From Micromonospora trifolii (GTDB taxonomy: Bacteria; Actinomycetota; Actinomycetes; Mycobacteriales; Micromonosporaceae): a stretch of DNA of 64,000 nucleotides. The notes below the pieces were generated by a model that worked only from the letters and a program-made list of their open reading frames with translations, did no database searches and was not told where the DNA came from. The position numbers and the translations under genes are program-made. The stretch's first letter is position 1. Each line of letters begins with the position of its first letter. Below, piece after piece: positions 24,273-33,240 of the stretch. Where the stretch lies: contig NZ_JAKKFD010000034.1 in the NCBI RefSeq assembly GCF_022229005.1, forward strand, positions 186,001 through 250,000, read 5' to 3'.

Positions 24273-25259
24273 GTGCGCAAGCTGTTGGTCCTCGCTCTGG
24301 TCGGGCTCGTCGCGCAACTGATCGATGGTTCGCTCGGCATGGCGTACGGCTTGACCTCGTCCACTCTGCTGCTGGTCGCCGGGGTCGCCCCGGCCGCCGC
24401 CTCGGCCTCGGTGCACCTGGCCGAGATCGGCACCACCCTCGCAGCCGGGGTCGCGCACTGGCGGTTCGGCAACGTCGACTGGCGGGTGGTGACCCGTATC
24501 GCCCTGCCCGGCGCGATCGGCGCCTTCGCCGGCGCCACAGTGCTCAGCTCGATCTCCACAGAGGCCGCCGCACCGTGGATGGCCGGCATTCTCTTCACGC
24601 TCGGCGCGTACCTCCTGATCCGCTTCGCCCGGCCACTGCGCACCGACCGGGTCGGGGGACGTCTCCGCGGTCGTTTCCTCGGCCCCCTGGGCCTGGTCGC
24701 CGGCTTCGTCGACGCGACCGGCGGCGGTGGATGGGGCCCGGTGGCCACCCCCGCGCTGCTGGTCTCCGGCCGCATGGAGCCCCGCAAGGTGATCGGCTCC
24801 GTGGACACCGCCGAGTTCGTCGTGGCCGGCGCGGCCAGCATCGGCTTCCTGATCGGGCTGGGCACCGAGGGATTCCTGCTCCCCACCGTCGCCGCACTGC
24901 TCATCGGCGGGCTCATCGCCGCCCCGCTGGCCGCCTGGCTGGTGCGAATCGTGCCCGCCCAACTGCTCGGCGCGGCAGTCGGCGGCGTGATCGTGCTGAC
25001 CAACGCCCGCACCCTGATGCGTTCCGCAGAACTGGACGGCTCGGCCCGCCCCGCCCTGTACGCCCTGCTCGCCGCAGGCTGGCTGGCCGCCCTGGTGTTT
25101 GCCGTGCGTGCCCTACGCCGTGCCCGCCGCGCCCGCGCCGACTCCGCGACCGCTACGCCCGCCGCCGCTGCCGGTATGCCCGCCGAGGCATCCGACGTCG
25201 CATCCGCCGGCGAGGTCCCTGCCGATCTGGCCACAACGGGTACGCCCACCCCGCGCTGA
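24273..25259 (+). CDS. TSUP family sulfite/sulfonate exporter (TauE/SafE type)
   Basis: A 328-aa product. I choose GTG 24273 (GGGGG 5 bp upstream) over ATG 24249, whose AGGAG touches the start codon with no spacer. About eight membrane segments are visible, including LVALVGLVAQLIDGSLGMAYG and, in the second repeat, GLVAGFVDATGGGGWGPVATPALL, the two-fold repeat motif of TauE/SafE proteins. These export sulfite, sulfoacetate or thiosulfate. The Rrf2 gene upstream suggests a sulphur or redox response. The C-terminal 40 residues are Ala-rich and polar. Confidence 0.9.
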   Translation: MRKLLVLALVGLVAQLIDGSLGMAYGLTSSTLLLVAGVAPAAASASVHLAEIGTTLAAGVAHWRFGNVDWRVVTRIALPGAIGAFAGATVLSSISTEAAAPWMAGILFTLGAYLLIRFARPLRTDRVGGRLRGRFLGPLGLVAGFVDATGGGGWGPVATPALLVSGRMEPRKVIGSVDTAEFVVAGAASIGFLIGLGTEGFLLPTVAALLIGGLIAAPLAAWLVRIVPAQLLGAAVGGVIVLTNARTLMRSAELDGSARPALYALLAAGWLAALVFAVRALRRARRARADSATATPAAAAGMPAEASDVASAGEVPADLATTGTPTPR

Positions 25260-25338
25260 ATCCCGCCGCCCGTCCCGCCGCCCGCCCGTCCCGCCCGCCG
25301 ATGCCCGGTCAACGTCGTCATCACCGAGGTTGAAACCC

Positions 25339-25416
25339 CAAGATCGCGCAACATCCTGGATGTAGTGGCTTCCCGGCGTTTCGTGGCCACTACATCCTGG
25401 TTCGAGCGTGACCTTG
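25339..25416. repeat. CAAGATC-bounded palindromic element, family 2, copy 1
   Basis: An imperfect palindrome of 78 bp. Perfect inner arms GGATGTAGTGGC (25358-25369) and GCCACTACATCC (25386-25397); the outer ends CAAGATCGCGC and GAGCGTGACCTTG pair loosely. It lies in the convergent gap 25260-25639, which holds this and copy 2 but no gene. Confidence 0.75.
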
Positions 25417-25468
25417 ACGGCGGTTACACCCGAATCCCACTTCCGGTCGGTCGGCACGGTGGTCGTCG

Positions 25469-25550
25469 CCAAGATCCGCGCAATATCAGGGATGTTGCCG
25501 TCTCTCGCGCGCCGGAGGCAGCAACATCCCGGAAGTTGCGCAGATCTTGG
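25469..25550. repeat. CAAGATC-bounded palindromic element, family 2, copy 2
   Basis: 82 bp from CCAAGATCCGCGCAA to TTGCGCAGATCTTGG. The arms (with GGGATGTTGC / GCAACATCCC inside) pair over about 34 bp with five mismatches. It sits only 50 bp from copy 1. Confidence 0.8.
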
Positions 25551-25639
25551 CGCGGTGGCGCGGTGGCGCGGGCGCGCGGTGTTGCGGGGCGCGGGGGCGA
25601 CGGCGTGGGGGAGAGGTCGGGGTGCGGGGCGACGGCGGG

Positions 25640-27100
25640 TCAGGGGGTGAGCAGGGCGTTGGCTGCTTTGGAGAGCAGGGCCCAGGCTTCGTCGATGTGC
25701 GCTTCGGTGGTCTGGGGTGAGCCGACCGCCAGTCGCAGCGTGTAGCGGCCGGCGACCCGGGTGTGTGTGAGGTGCACCCGTCCGGTGGCGTTCGCCGAGG
25801 CCAGCAGCGCCGCGTTGGTGTCGTCGTCGGCGCGAAGTCGGAAGCACACCAGTGAGAACGGGTGCGCCGCCGCCACCTCGAACCGGTCGTCGGTGCGGAC
25901 CCGCTCGGCGAACCGTTCGGCCAGCGCCACCCCGGAGCGGATGTGCGCCCGCAGCCCTTCGGCGCCGTACCAGCGCAGCACGAACCACAGCTTGAGGGAC
26001 CGGAACCGCCGGCCCAGCGGCACCTGCCAGTCCCGGTAGTCGATCACCGCGCCGGATTCGGAGGCCGCGTTGCGGAGGAACTCCGGCAGAACGGTCAGCG
26101 CCTCGATCAGTTCGGCCCGGTCGGCCACCCAGAACGCGTCGCAGTCGAAGCCGGTGAGCAGCCACTTGTGCGGGTCGAAGCAGTAGGAGTCGGCGTACTC
26201 CAGGCCGGCGTGCGTCCACCGCAGCTCGGGGCAGACGGCGGCGGCGCCCGCGTACGCGGCGTCCACGTGCAGCCAGATCCCGTACTCGGCGCAGATGGCC
26301 CCGATCTCCGGCAGCGGGTCGACGGCGGTGGTGGAGGTGGTGCCGACGGTCGCCACCACGATGGCCGGTACGTCACCGGCGGCCAGGTCGGCCTCGATGG
26401 CGGCGCGCAGCGCGTCCGGCAGCATCGCCTGGGTGTCCGGGTCCACGTCGATCGACCGGATTCCGTCGCCGCCCAGCCCGGCGATCCGCACCGCCTTCTC
26501 GATGGACGAGTGCCCGTGGACGGAGGTGTAGGCGCGGTAGCGCCGGTCGATGCCGGTGTGCCGCCAGCGGCCGCCGCTGGCCCGGTGCAGTGCGGTCAGG
26601 GTGGCCACCAGCGTCGCCGAGGACGCCGAGTCCTGGATGACCCCACCGCCGGCGCTGGTGGAGCGGAACCGCTGTGGCAGGTCCAGCAGGTGGGCCAGCC
26701 AGTCCATCATGACCGTCTCCAGCTCGGTGCAGGCCGGGCTGGAGGCCCAGAGCATGCCCTGGACGCCGAGCCCGGAGCTGACCAGGTCGCCGAGCACGCT
26801 CGGGCCGGAGGTGTTGCCGGGGAAGTAGCCGAAGAAGCCCGGGTGCTGCCAGTGGGTCAGCCCCGGTACGACGATCGAGTCCAGGTCGGCGAGGATCGCC
26901 TCGACCGGTTCGCCGCCGGTGGTGGGCGGTTCGGTGGGCAGGGCGGCGGCCACGGTGCCCGGGGGGTCGGCCGGGGCGACGGGTCGTTGTTCCACTGTCG
27001 CCCAGTAGTCGGCGATCCAGTCGACGACGGCGTGGCCGGCGCGACGGAATTCGGCGGGGTCCATGTGGTGAGCGCTCACCCGGACGAGTTGATCAGGCAT
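25640..27100 (-). CDS. PLP-dependent aromatic-L-amino-acid-type decarboxylase
   Basis: Up to 486 aa from ATG 27100; ATG 27064 (MDPAEFRRAGHAVVDWIADYW) is the start usual in the family and is equally possible. It belongs to group II PLP decarboxylases: H197 in YTSVHGHSSIEKA stacks on PLP, D280 in WLHVDAAYAG, and K312 in FDPHKWLLTGFDCDAFWV forms the Schiff base. Family substrates include tyrosine, tryptophan, DOPA and phenylalanine; the exact one cannot be told. Cytoplasmic. Lone gene in a convergent/divergent setting with no biosynthetic cluster around it. Confidence 0.93.
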   Translation of the reverse strand: MPDQLVRVSAHHMDPAEFRRAGHAVVDWIADYWATVEQRPVAPADPPGTVAAALPTEPPTTGGEPVEAILADLDSIVVPGLTHWQHPGFFGYFPGNTSGPSVLGDLVSSGLGVQGMLWASSPACTELETVMMDWLAHLLDLPQRFRSTSAGGGVIQDSASSATLVATLTALHRASGGRWRHTGIDRRYRAYTSVHGHSSIEKAVRIAGLGGDGIRSIDVDPDTQAMLPDALRAAIEADLAAGDVPAIVVATVGTTSTTAVDPLPEIGAICAEYGIWLHVDAAYAGAAAVCPELRWTHAGLEYADSYCFDPHKWLLTGFDCDAFWVADRAELIEALTVLPEFLRNAASESGAVIDYRDWQVPLGRRFRSLKLWFVLRWYGAEGLRAHIRSGVALAERFAERVRTDDRFEVAAAHPFSLVCFRLRADDDTNAALLASANATGRVHLTHTRVAGRYTLRLAVGSPQTTEAHIDEAWALLSKAANALLTP

Positions 27101-27158
27101 CGATCACGGAGGCAAGAGCGGGATCCGCAACCAAGCGATGATGGTCGATGTTGCGTGG

Positions 27159-27174
27159 TGGAAAGCGCTTGCCA
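27159..27174 (+). promoter_or_regulatory. LacI-type operator upstream of the secreted lyase
   Basis: TGGAAAGCGCTTGCCA is a 16-bp palindrome with one mismatch, built around the AAGCGCTT core typical of LacI/CcpA-type sugar regulators. It lies about 150 bp upstream of the lyase start in the 27101-27326 gap and would allow induction by pectin sugars. Confidence 0.6.
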
Positions 27175-27326
27175 TACGATGCGCGGTGAGTCGGATCCGT
27201 GAGTTCCAGGGCGTTTCACCCGATCAGATCGCCGTCCGCCGCCGTCGCGGTGGGGTCGGTCCACTGTGCTTCCCGGGCAGGGCCGGTGGGTCGTAGCGAT
27301 CATCACCGGATCCCCGGAGGCAGTTC

Positions 27327-29561
27327 ATGCACCCGTCCAGACATCGGCTGACCCTGCTCGCCGCCATGACGGCGGCCACCGTCGTGGCCGGCACCCTCGG
27401 CACGGTCGTCGCCTCGGCCGCCGCCGTCGGCTGCCGGGTCGACTATCAGATCACCAACCAGTGGCAGGGCGGTTTCGGCGCCAACGTCACGGTCACCAAC
27501 CTCGGCGACCCGGTCAACGGGTGGGCGCTCACCTGGTCGTACGCCGGGGGCCAGCAGGTCACCCAGGCGTGGAACGCCGTCGTCGCCCAGTCCGGCGCCC
27601 AGGTGACCGCGCGAAACGTCGACCACAACATCGCCATCGCCACGAACGGCAGCGCCTCGTTCGGCTTCAACGGTTCGTGGACCGGCAGCAACCCGGTGCC
27701 GGGCAGCTTCGCGCTCAACGGCACCACCTGCACTGGCGCCCCACCCACCGACGAGCCGACCACCCCGCCACCCACCACTCCGCCACCCACCACTCCGCCT
27801 CCGACGTCGGCCGGGGTGGTGCAGATGGAGGACCTGGACCGAGGGCTGATCAGCGTCCGCTCCGGCAGCGGCAACCTGGTGTCCTGGCGGCTGCTCGGCA
27901 CCGAGACCTCCGGGGTGGCGTTCAACCTCTACCGAGGATCCACAAGGGTCAACGCCAGCCCGATCACCGGCGCCGCCAACTACCTCGACAGCGGCGCGGC
28001 GGCCGGCTCGGCGTACACGGTGCGGGCCGTGGTGGGTGGCGCCGAGCAGGCGGCGTCGGCGCCGGCGTTGCAGTTCGGCGCGGGCTACCTGGACGTGCCG
28101 TTGCAGGTCCCGGCCGGGGGCACCACCCCCAGCGGCGAGAGCTACTCGTACAGCGCCAGCGACGCCTCCGTCGGTGACCTCAACGGCGACGGCAGCTACG
28201 AGATCGTGCTCAGGTGGGACCCGTCGAACGCCAAGGACAACTCCCAGTCCGGCTACACCGGCAACGTCTACGTCGACGCGTACACACTCACCGGCACCCG
28301 GTTGTGGCGGATCGACCTGGGCCGCAACATCCGGGCCGGGGCCCACTACACCCAGTTCCAGGTGTACGACTACGACGGCGACGGCCGCGCCGAGGTGGCC
28401 ATGAAGACCGCCGACGGCACCCGCTCCGGCACCGGTCAGCTCATCGGTTCCTCGTCGGCGGACCACCGCAACTCCAGCGGTTACGTCTTGTCCGGCCCGG
28501 AGTACCTGACCATGTTCAACGGGCAGACCGGCGCGATCGCCTCCACCGTCAACTACGACCCGCCGCGCGGCACCGTGTCGTCCTGGGGTGACTCGTACGG
28601 CAACCGGGTGGACCGGTTCCTCGCCGGCACCGCGTACCTGGACGGGCAGCGCCCCTCGCTGATCATGGCCCGGGGTTACTACACCCGCGCGGTGATCGCC
28701 GCCTGGGACTTCCGCAACGGCACGCTGACCAAGCGCTGGACGTTCGACTCGAACTCCTCCGGCAACGGCGCCGCCGCCGGTCAGGGCAACCACCAGCTCT
28801 CCGTGGCCGACGTCGACGCCGACGGTCGCCAGGAGATCGTGTACGGGGCCGCCACCATTGACGACAACGGCCGGCTGCTCCACTCGACGGGCAACGGCCA
28901 CGGCGACGCCATGCACGTGGGGGACCTGGACCCGGGCCGCGCCGGCCTGGAGGTGTTCAAGGTCGACGAGGACGCCAGCAAGCCCAGCTCGTACTTCGCC
29001 GACGCCCGTACCGGTCAGGTCCTCTGGTCCACGCCGGCGTCCGGCGACAACGGCCGGGGTGTCTCCGCGGACATCTGGGCGGGCAGCCCCGGCGCGGAGT
29101 CGTGGTCGTCAGCGGTCGCCGGACTGGCCAACACCAGGGGGCAGAACGTCGGCCGCAAGCCGTCCTCGGCCAACTTCCTCGCCTGGTGGGACGGCGACCC
29201 GGTGCGGGAACTGCTGGACGGGACGAAGATCGACAAGTACGGCACCGGCGGTGAGACCCGGCTGCTCGACGGCAGCGGGGTGGGATCCAACAACGGCACC
29301 AAGTCCACGCCGGCGCTCTCCGGCGACATCCTGGGCGACTGGCGCGAGGAGGTGATCTGGCGGACCACCGACAGCCGGGCGTTGCGCATCTACAGCACAC
29401 CCACGCCGACCAGCACCCGGATCTACACCCTGATGCACGACCCGCAGTATCGGGTGGCGATCGCGTGGCAGAACACCGCCTACAACCAACCGCCGCACCC
29501 GGGGTTCTTCATCGGCAGTGGAATGGGCACCCCACCCACGCCGGACATCCACCTACGTTGA
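27327..29561 (+). CDS. Secreted rhamnogalacturonan lyase (PL11) with N-terminal CBM2
   Basis: A 744-aa product starting at ATG 27327 (GGAGG 11 bp upstream). A signal peptide (about 1-32, ending VASAAAVG) is followed by a CBM2 cellulose-binding module (about 35-138: CRVDYQITNQWQGGFGANVTVTN ... NGTTC), a Thr/Pro linker (about 143-163) and the PL11 catalytic domain (about 164-744) with many Asp-rich Ca2+-binding loops (DLNGDGSYEIVLRWD, DYDGDGRAEVAM, DVDADGRQEIVYG). It cleaves the rhamnogalacturonan I backbone of pectin by beta-elimination while bound to cellulose. A LacI-type operator upstream suggests sugar induction. Confidence 0.93.
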   Translation: MHPSRHRLTLLAAMTAATVVAGTLGTVVASAAAVGCRVDYQITNQWQGGFGANVTVTNLGDPVNGWALTWSYAGGQQVTQAWNAVVAQSGAQVTARNVDHNIAIATNGSASFGFNGSWTGSNPVPGSFALNGTTCTGAPPTDEPTTPPPTTPPPTTPPPTSAGVVQMEDLDRGLISVRSGSGNLVSWRLLGTETSGVAFNLYRGSTRVNASPITGAANYLDSGAAAGSAYTVRAVVGGAEQAASAPALQFGAGYLDVPLQVPAGGTTPSGESYSYSASDASVGDLNGDGSYEIVLRWDPSNAKDNSQSGYTGNVYVDAYTLTGTRLWRIDLGRNIRAGAHYTQFQVYDYDGDGRAEVAMKTADGTRSGTGQLIGSSSADHRNSSGYVLSGPEYLTMFNGQTGAIASTVNYDPPRGTVSSWGDSYGNRVDRFLAGTAYLDGQRPSLIMARGYYTRAVIAAWDFRNGTLTKRWTFDSNSSGNGAAAGQGNHQLSVADVDADGRQEIVYGAATIDDNGRLLHSTGNGHGDAMHVGDLDPGRAGLEVFKVDEDASKPSSYFADARTGQVLWSTPASGDNGRGVSADIWAGSPGAESWSSAVAGLANTRGQNVGRKPSSANFLAWWDGDPVRELLDGTKIDKYGTGGETRLLDGSGVGSNNGTKSTPALSGDILGDWREEVIWRTTDSRALRIYSTPTPTSTRIYTLMHDPQYRVAIAWQNTAYNQPPHPGFFIGSGMGTPPTPDIHLR

Positions 29562-29604
29562 TGCAAACCCTGGCGGTCCCGAGCGGGGTCGCCTAGGGTG
29601 GCAG

Positions 29605-29692
29605 GCACCGGGCCGCAGCCGCGGAATCCGCTCAGCTCCGGCCCGGTGCGCCACACCGCGGCATTCCCAACCCGTCCCGACCGGGAATGCCG
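29605..29692. terminator. Two hairpins between the lyase and the LLM oxidoreductase
   Basis: GCACCGGGCC (29605-29614) pairs with 29640-29649, and CGGCATTCCC (29659-29668) with 29683-29692, both perfect 10-bp arms. They occupy the convergent gap 29562-29761 and fit terminators for both genes. Confidence 0.65.
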
Positions 29693-29761
29693 TACCACCA
29701 CCGGCACCAACATTAGGCACCGTCCGGGTCGGCAGGGTGACGCTGACGTGAAGATCGTGTT

Positions 29762-30832
29762 TCACGCGCTCCGGCGCAGACCGCCCACCACCTGCTCGGC
29801 GATCAATTCGTACGACCGCACCCGGTCCTGCACGTCGTACACCAGCGTGGTCAGCATCAGCTCGTCCGCGCCGGTGCGCTCCAGCAGCTCGCTCAGCTGT
29901 CGACGCACCGTCTCCGGCGAGCCCATCGCCTGACCGTCACGGCGCGCCACGACGAACTCCCGCTCGATCTCCGAGTACGGGTACGCCGCCGCCTCGTCCG
30001 GCGTCGACAGTGGCTCCGGCCGCCCGGAGCGCAACTTCAAAAACGACAGCGCGCTCGGCCCGGCCAACCATTCGGCCCGCTCGTCGGTCTCCGCGCACAC
30101 CGCGTTGACCGCCACCATCGCGTACGGCTTGTCCAGCCACTGCGACGGCCGGAAGTTCTGCCGGTAAAGGGCCAACGCCGGCAGGGTGTTCTGCGAGCTG
30201 AAGTGGTGCGCGAAGGAGAACGGCAGACCGAGCAGACCGGCGAGCTGAGCGCTGAAACCGCTGGAGCCCAACAGCCACACGGCCGGCTGCTCACCGCGGC
30301 CCGGCGTGGCGATGATCTGCCCCGGCTTCTCCCCGCTGAAGTAGTTCATCAGGTCCGTCAGCTCGCGCGGGAAACCCTCCGCCGACAGGCCCTCCATGGT
30401 GCGCCGCAACGCCAGCGCGGTCACCTGGTCGGTGCCCGGCGCCCGCCCGATGCCCAGGTCGATCCGACCGGGGTGCAGCGCCTCCAGGGTGCCGAACTGC
30501 TCCGCCACCACCAGCGGCGCGTGGTTGGGCAGCATCACCCCGCCCGACCCCAGCCGGATCGTCGAGGTGTTCGCCGCCAGGTGCGCCAGCAGCACCGCGG
30601 GGGCGGAACTGGCGATCGCCGGCATGTTGTGGTGCTCGGCCACCCAGAACCGGTGGTAGCCCAACTCCTCGGTGCGGCGGGCCAACTCGGTGGTGGCCTG
30701 CAACGCCTGGCCAGCGGTGGTGCCCTTGGCGACCGGGGCAAGATCAAGAACAGACAACGGTACGGTGATCACACGGTCAGCCAACCCGTCACCGGCCGGC
30801 TTTGTTCCGGCATACGGGTTTTCGTCGGCCAC
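29762..30832 (-). CDS. LLM-class flavin-dependent oxidoreductase (luciferase-like)
   Basis: A 356-aa product starting at ATG 30832. The TIM-barrel family marks are VAEHHNMPAIASSAPAVLLAHLAANTSTIRLGSGGVMLPNHAPLVVAEQFGTLEALHPGRIDLGIGRAPG and the FMN-binding PFSFAHHFSSQN. It is close in style to YhbW-type members and uses FMNH2 or F420 to reduce or oxygenate an unknown substrate. The gene starts 12 bp after the Lrp-type regulator stop, so they are co-transcribed. Confidence 0.92.
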   Translation of the reverse strand: MADENPYAGTKPAGDGLADRVITVPLSVLDLAPVAKGTTAGQALQATTELARRTEELGYHRFWVAEHHNMPAIASSAPAVLLAHLAANTSTIRLGSGGVMLPNHAPLVVAEQFGTLEALHPGRIDLGIGRAPGTDQVTALALRRTMEGLSAEGFPRELTDLMNYFSGEKPGQIIATPGRGEQPAVWLLGSSGFSAQLAGLLGLPFSFAHHFSSQNTLPALALYRQNFRPSQWLDKPYAMVAVNAVCAETDERAEWLAGPSALSFLKLRSGRPEPLSTPDEAAAYPYSEIEREFVVARRDGQAMGSPETVRRQLSELLERTGADELMLTTLVYDVQDRVRSYELIAEQVVGGLRRSA

Positions 30833-30844
30833 CTCACCCGCCGC

Positions 30845-31324
30845 TCAGCCCATCCCGCGCGCCTGCTCGAAGATCAGACTGGTCTGCGTGTGCTGCACCA
30901 CCGGGTCCACCGCCAGGTGGTCCAGCACGAAGTCCCGCAACGCGTCGCCCGACGCCGCCCGCACATGCAGCACGTAGTCCTCCGCGCCGGCCACGTGGAA
31001 CACCGACACCACCCCCGGCAGCCGCACCGACCGGGCCCGGAACGCGTCCACCGCCGCCCGCTCGTGCGCCGTCAACCGCACCGACACCAACGCCTGCAAC
31101 GGCAGACCGAGCGCCGCCGGATCAACCTCGGCGTGGAAACCACGGATCGCACCGCGCTCGCGCAGCGCCCGGGTACGCGTCAGACACGTCGACGGCGCCA
31201 CGCCCACCCGCTCGGCGAGGGCGTTGTTCGGCAGTCGACCGTCCGCCGCCAACTCGGTCAGGATCGCGCGATCCACCTCATCCAGGGCCGGATACGGCCG
31301 CACATCATTCGGCTCAGAGGGCAT
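30845..31324 (-). CDS. Lrp/AsnC-family transcriptional regulator
   Basis: A 159-aa product starting at ATG 31324. It has an N-terminal helix-turn-helix (LDEVDRAILTELAADGRLPNNALAERVGVAPSTCLTRTRALRERGAIRGF) and the RAM ligand domain (LVSVRLTAHER...FHVAGAEDYVLHVRAASGDALRDFVLDHL). Such octameric regulators respond to amino acids. It is divergent from a Cys/Met-metabolism PLP enzyme, a common target pairing, and leads the LLM oxidoreductase. Confidence 0.92.
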   Translation of the reverse strand: MPSEPNDVRPYPALDEVDRAILTELAADGRLPNNALAERVGVAPSTCLTRTRALRERGAIRGFHAEVDPAALGLPLQALVSVRLTAHERAAVDAFRARSVRLPGVVSVFHVAGAEDYVLHVRAASGDALRDFVLDHLAVDPVVQHTQTSLIFEQARGMG

Positions 31325-31362
31325 TCCGCCATCCTCACCCGAACCCAACACCGAAACCAACC

Positions 31363-31400
31363 CAGATCGCAGAATGATCTGCCGAACTGTTGCCCAACAG
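31363..31400. promoter_or_regulatory. Dyad sites between the Lrp and PLP-enzyme genes
   Basis: CAGATC-N7-GATCTG (31363-31381) and CTGTTG-CC-CAACAG (31387-31400) are two perfect dyads, adjacent in the 101-bp gap. They are the likely targets of the Lrp-type regulator. Confidence 0.5.
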
Positions 31401-31425
31401 CCGCCAAATGTTCGACGCTTCAGCC

Positions 31426-32586
31426 ATGACAACGATGGACACCCGGGCCGTACACGCCGGCCGCGACGACCTCCGCACCCTCGGCGTGCACGTACCACCC
31501 ATCGACCTGTCGACCACCAACCCACTGCCCTCCGTCGACGACGGCGGCGCCGCGTACGAACAGCTCGCCACCGGCGGCACCCTCCCCCCGCAAGGCGGCG
31601 CCGTCTACCAACGGCTCTGGAACCCCACCGTCGCCCGCTTCGAAACCGCCCTCGCCGAACTGGAAGGCACCGCCCAGGCCGTCGCCTTCGCCAGCGGAAT
31701 GGCCGCCCTCACCGCCACGCTGCTCGCCGCCGCCCGCGACGACCGCCGACACGTCGTCGCCGTCCGACCCCTCTACGGCGGCACCGACCACATCCTCGCC
31801 ACCGGCCTGCTCGGCACCACAGTCACCTGGACACGTCCCGACGAGGTCGCCGCCGCCATCCGCCCCGACACCGCACTGGTCATCGTCGAGACACCCGCCA
31901 ACCCCAGCCTCGATTTGGTCGACATCGCCGCCCTCGCCGCCGCGGCCGGCGACATCCCACTCCTTGTCGACAACACCGTCGCCACCCCCGTCCTGCAACA
32001 ACCCGCCCGCCACGGCGCCACCCTCGTCCTGCACAGCGCCACCAAGAGCATCGGCGGACACGGCGACGTCCTCGCCGGCGTCGTCGCCTGCGACGACACC
32101 TGGGCCGTACGCCTACGCCAGGTCCGCGCGGTCACCGGCGCGATCCTGCACCCCCTCGGCGGCTACCTGCTGCACCGCGGCCTGCAAACCCTGCCGCTGC
32201 GGGTCCGCGCCCAACAGGCCACCGCCGAGAAACTCGCCGGCTGGCTCGCCGACCACCCCGCCGTACACCGGGTGCACCACCCCTCGGTGGACGACCCGGC
32301 GGCACTGGTCGGGCGGCAGATGTCCGGACCCGGCAGCCTGCTCGCCTTCGAGGTACGCGGCGGCGCACCCGCCGCGGCCGCCGTCGCCAGCGCCTGCCGC
32401 CTCATCACCCACGCGGTGTCCCTCGGCGGCGTGGACACCCTCATCCAGCACCCCGCCTCACTCACCCACCGACCGGTCGAAGGCGACGCCAAACCCGCCG
32501 CCGCCCTGCTGCGCCTCTCCGTCGGCCTCGAAGACCCCGAAGACCTGCGCGCCGACCTCGCCCACGCCCTCGACACGATCGCCTGA
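31426..32586 (+). CDS. Cys/Met-metabolism PLP enzyme (cystathionine gamma-lyase/synthase-like)
   Basis: A 386-aa product starting at ATG 31426 (ATG 31435 possible). The PLP Lys is K207 in HSATKSIGGHGD, and PLP-phosphate contacts are in FASGMAAL and YQRLWNPT. The C-terminus has the typical SLGGVDTLIQHPASLTH. Members cleave or form C-S bonds: cystathionine lyase, methionine gamma-lyase, O-acetylhomoserine sulfhydrylase. The exact reaction cannot be told; the divergent Lrp regulator suggests amino-acid-responsive catabolism. Confidence 0.92.
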   Translation: MTTMDTRAVHAGRDDLRTLGVHVPPIDLSTTNPLPSVDDGGAAYEQLATGGTLPPQGGAVYQRLWNPTVARFETALAELEGTAQAVAFASGMAALTATLLAAARDDRRHVVAVRPLYGGTDHILATGLLGTTVTWTRPDEVAAAIRPDTALVIVETPANPSLDLVDIAALAAAAGDIPLLVDNTVATPVLQQPARHGATLVLHSATKSIGGHGDVLAGVVACDDTWAVRLRQVRAVTGAILHPLGGYLLHRGLQTLPLRVRAQQATAEKLAGWLADHPAVHRVHHPSVDDPAALVGRQMSGPGSLLAFEVRGGAPAAAAVASACRLITHAVSLGGVDTLIQHPASLTHRPVEGDAKPAAALLRLSVGLEDPEDLRADLAHALDTIA

Positions 32587-32589
32587 CCC

Positions 32590-33240
32590 TCAGCGCAGCT
32601 CGCTGTTGCCCAACACCCGCACAGGCGAACCCTGCCGAGCCACCCGCAGCATCGCCCGACCGATCCCGTCGGTCGTGGTGACCTGGTTCGGCAGCAACCG
32701 ACGCAGCAGCGGAAACAGCGGACGGGTGACCGCGTACCCGAACCGGTACCACCGCGTCTTCGACACCGCCCCGTACGTCGGCTGGATGAACCCCGGCCGC
32801 GCCGCGTAACCGTTGGGCAGCAGATCCATGATCGCGTTCTCGGCACGCCCCTTGACCCGCGCCCACATCACCCGACCCCGACCCGACGAATCGGTCCCCT
32901 GACCCGAGACGTAGACGAACGTGACCTGCGGGCTCACCTCCGCGAACAACCGCGCGGCCGCCATCGGGTAGTCGAAGCTGACCCGCGTGTACGCCGCCTC
33001 GTCCAGGCCCAACGAGGACACCCCCAGGCAGTAGAAACACGCGTCGACACCTGTCAACTCGGCCCGCACCGCGTCCAGCTCGCCCACGTCCGCGACCGTC
33101 AGCTCCCGCAGCTTCGGATCCTGCGCACCGGTCGGCCGCCGACCGACAGTCAGCACCTCCCGCACGTCATCGGCGAGCAGGCACTCGCGCAACACGCCCT
33201 GACCGACCATCCCGGTCGCACCGAAGACAACCACCCGCAT
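32590..33240 (-). CDS. NAD(P)-binding atypical SDR/epimerase-like protein
   Basis: A 216-aa product starting at ATG 33240, beginning MRVVVFGATGMVGQGVLREC, the Gly-rich NAD(P) loop. Further marks are LTVADVGELDAVRAELTGVDACFYCLGVSS and TFVYVSGQGTDSSGRGRVMWARVKGRAE, where the YxxxK catalytic dyad is replaced (MWARVKG), as in atypical short-chain dehydrogenases. It is probably a sensor or NADPH-binding protein of the NmrA-like or YwnB type. The open frame extends upstream, but no ribosome site supports it. Confidence 0.87.
   Translation of the reverse strand: MRVVVFGATGMVGQGVLRECLLADDVREVLTVGRRPTGAQDPKLRELTVADVGELDAVRAELTGVDACFYCLGVSSLGLDEAAYTRVSFDYPMAAARLFAEVSPQVTFVYVSGQGTDSSGRGRVMWARVKGRAENAIMDLLPNGYAARPGFIQPTYGAVSKTRWYRFGYAVTRPLFPLLRRLLPNQVTTTDGIGRAMLRVARQGSPVRVLGNSELR

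Noticed and set aside
25339..25550. CRISPR array from repeated palindromes.
   Set aside because: Copies are few, imperfect, differently spaced, and without unique spacers of constant length or any cas gene.
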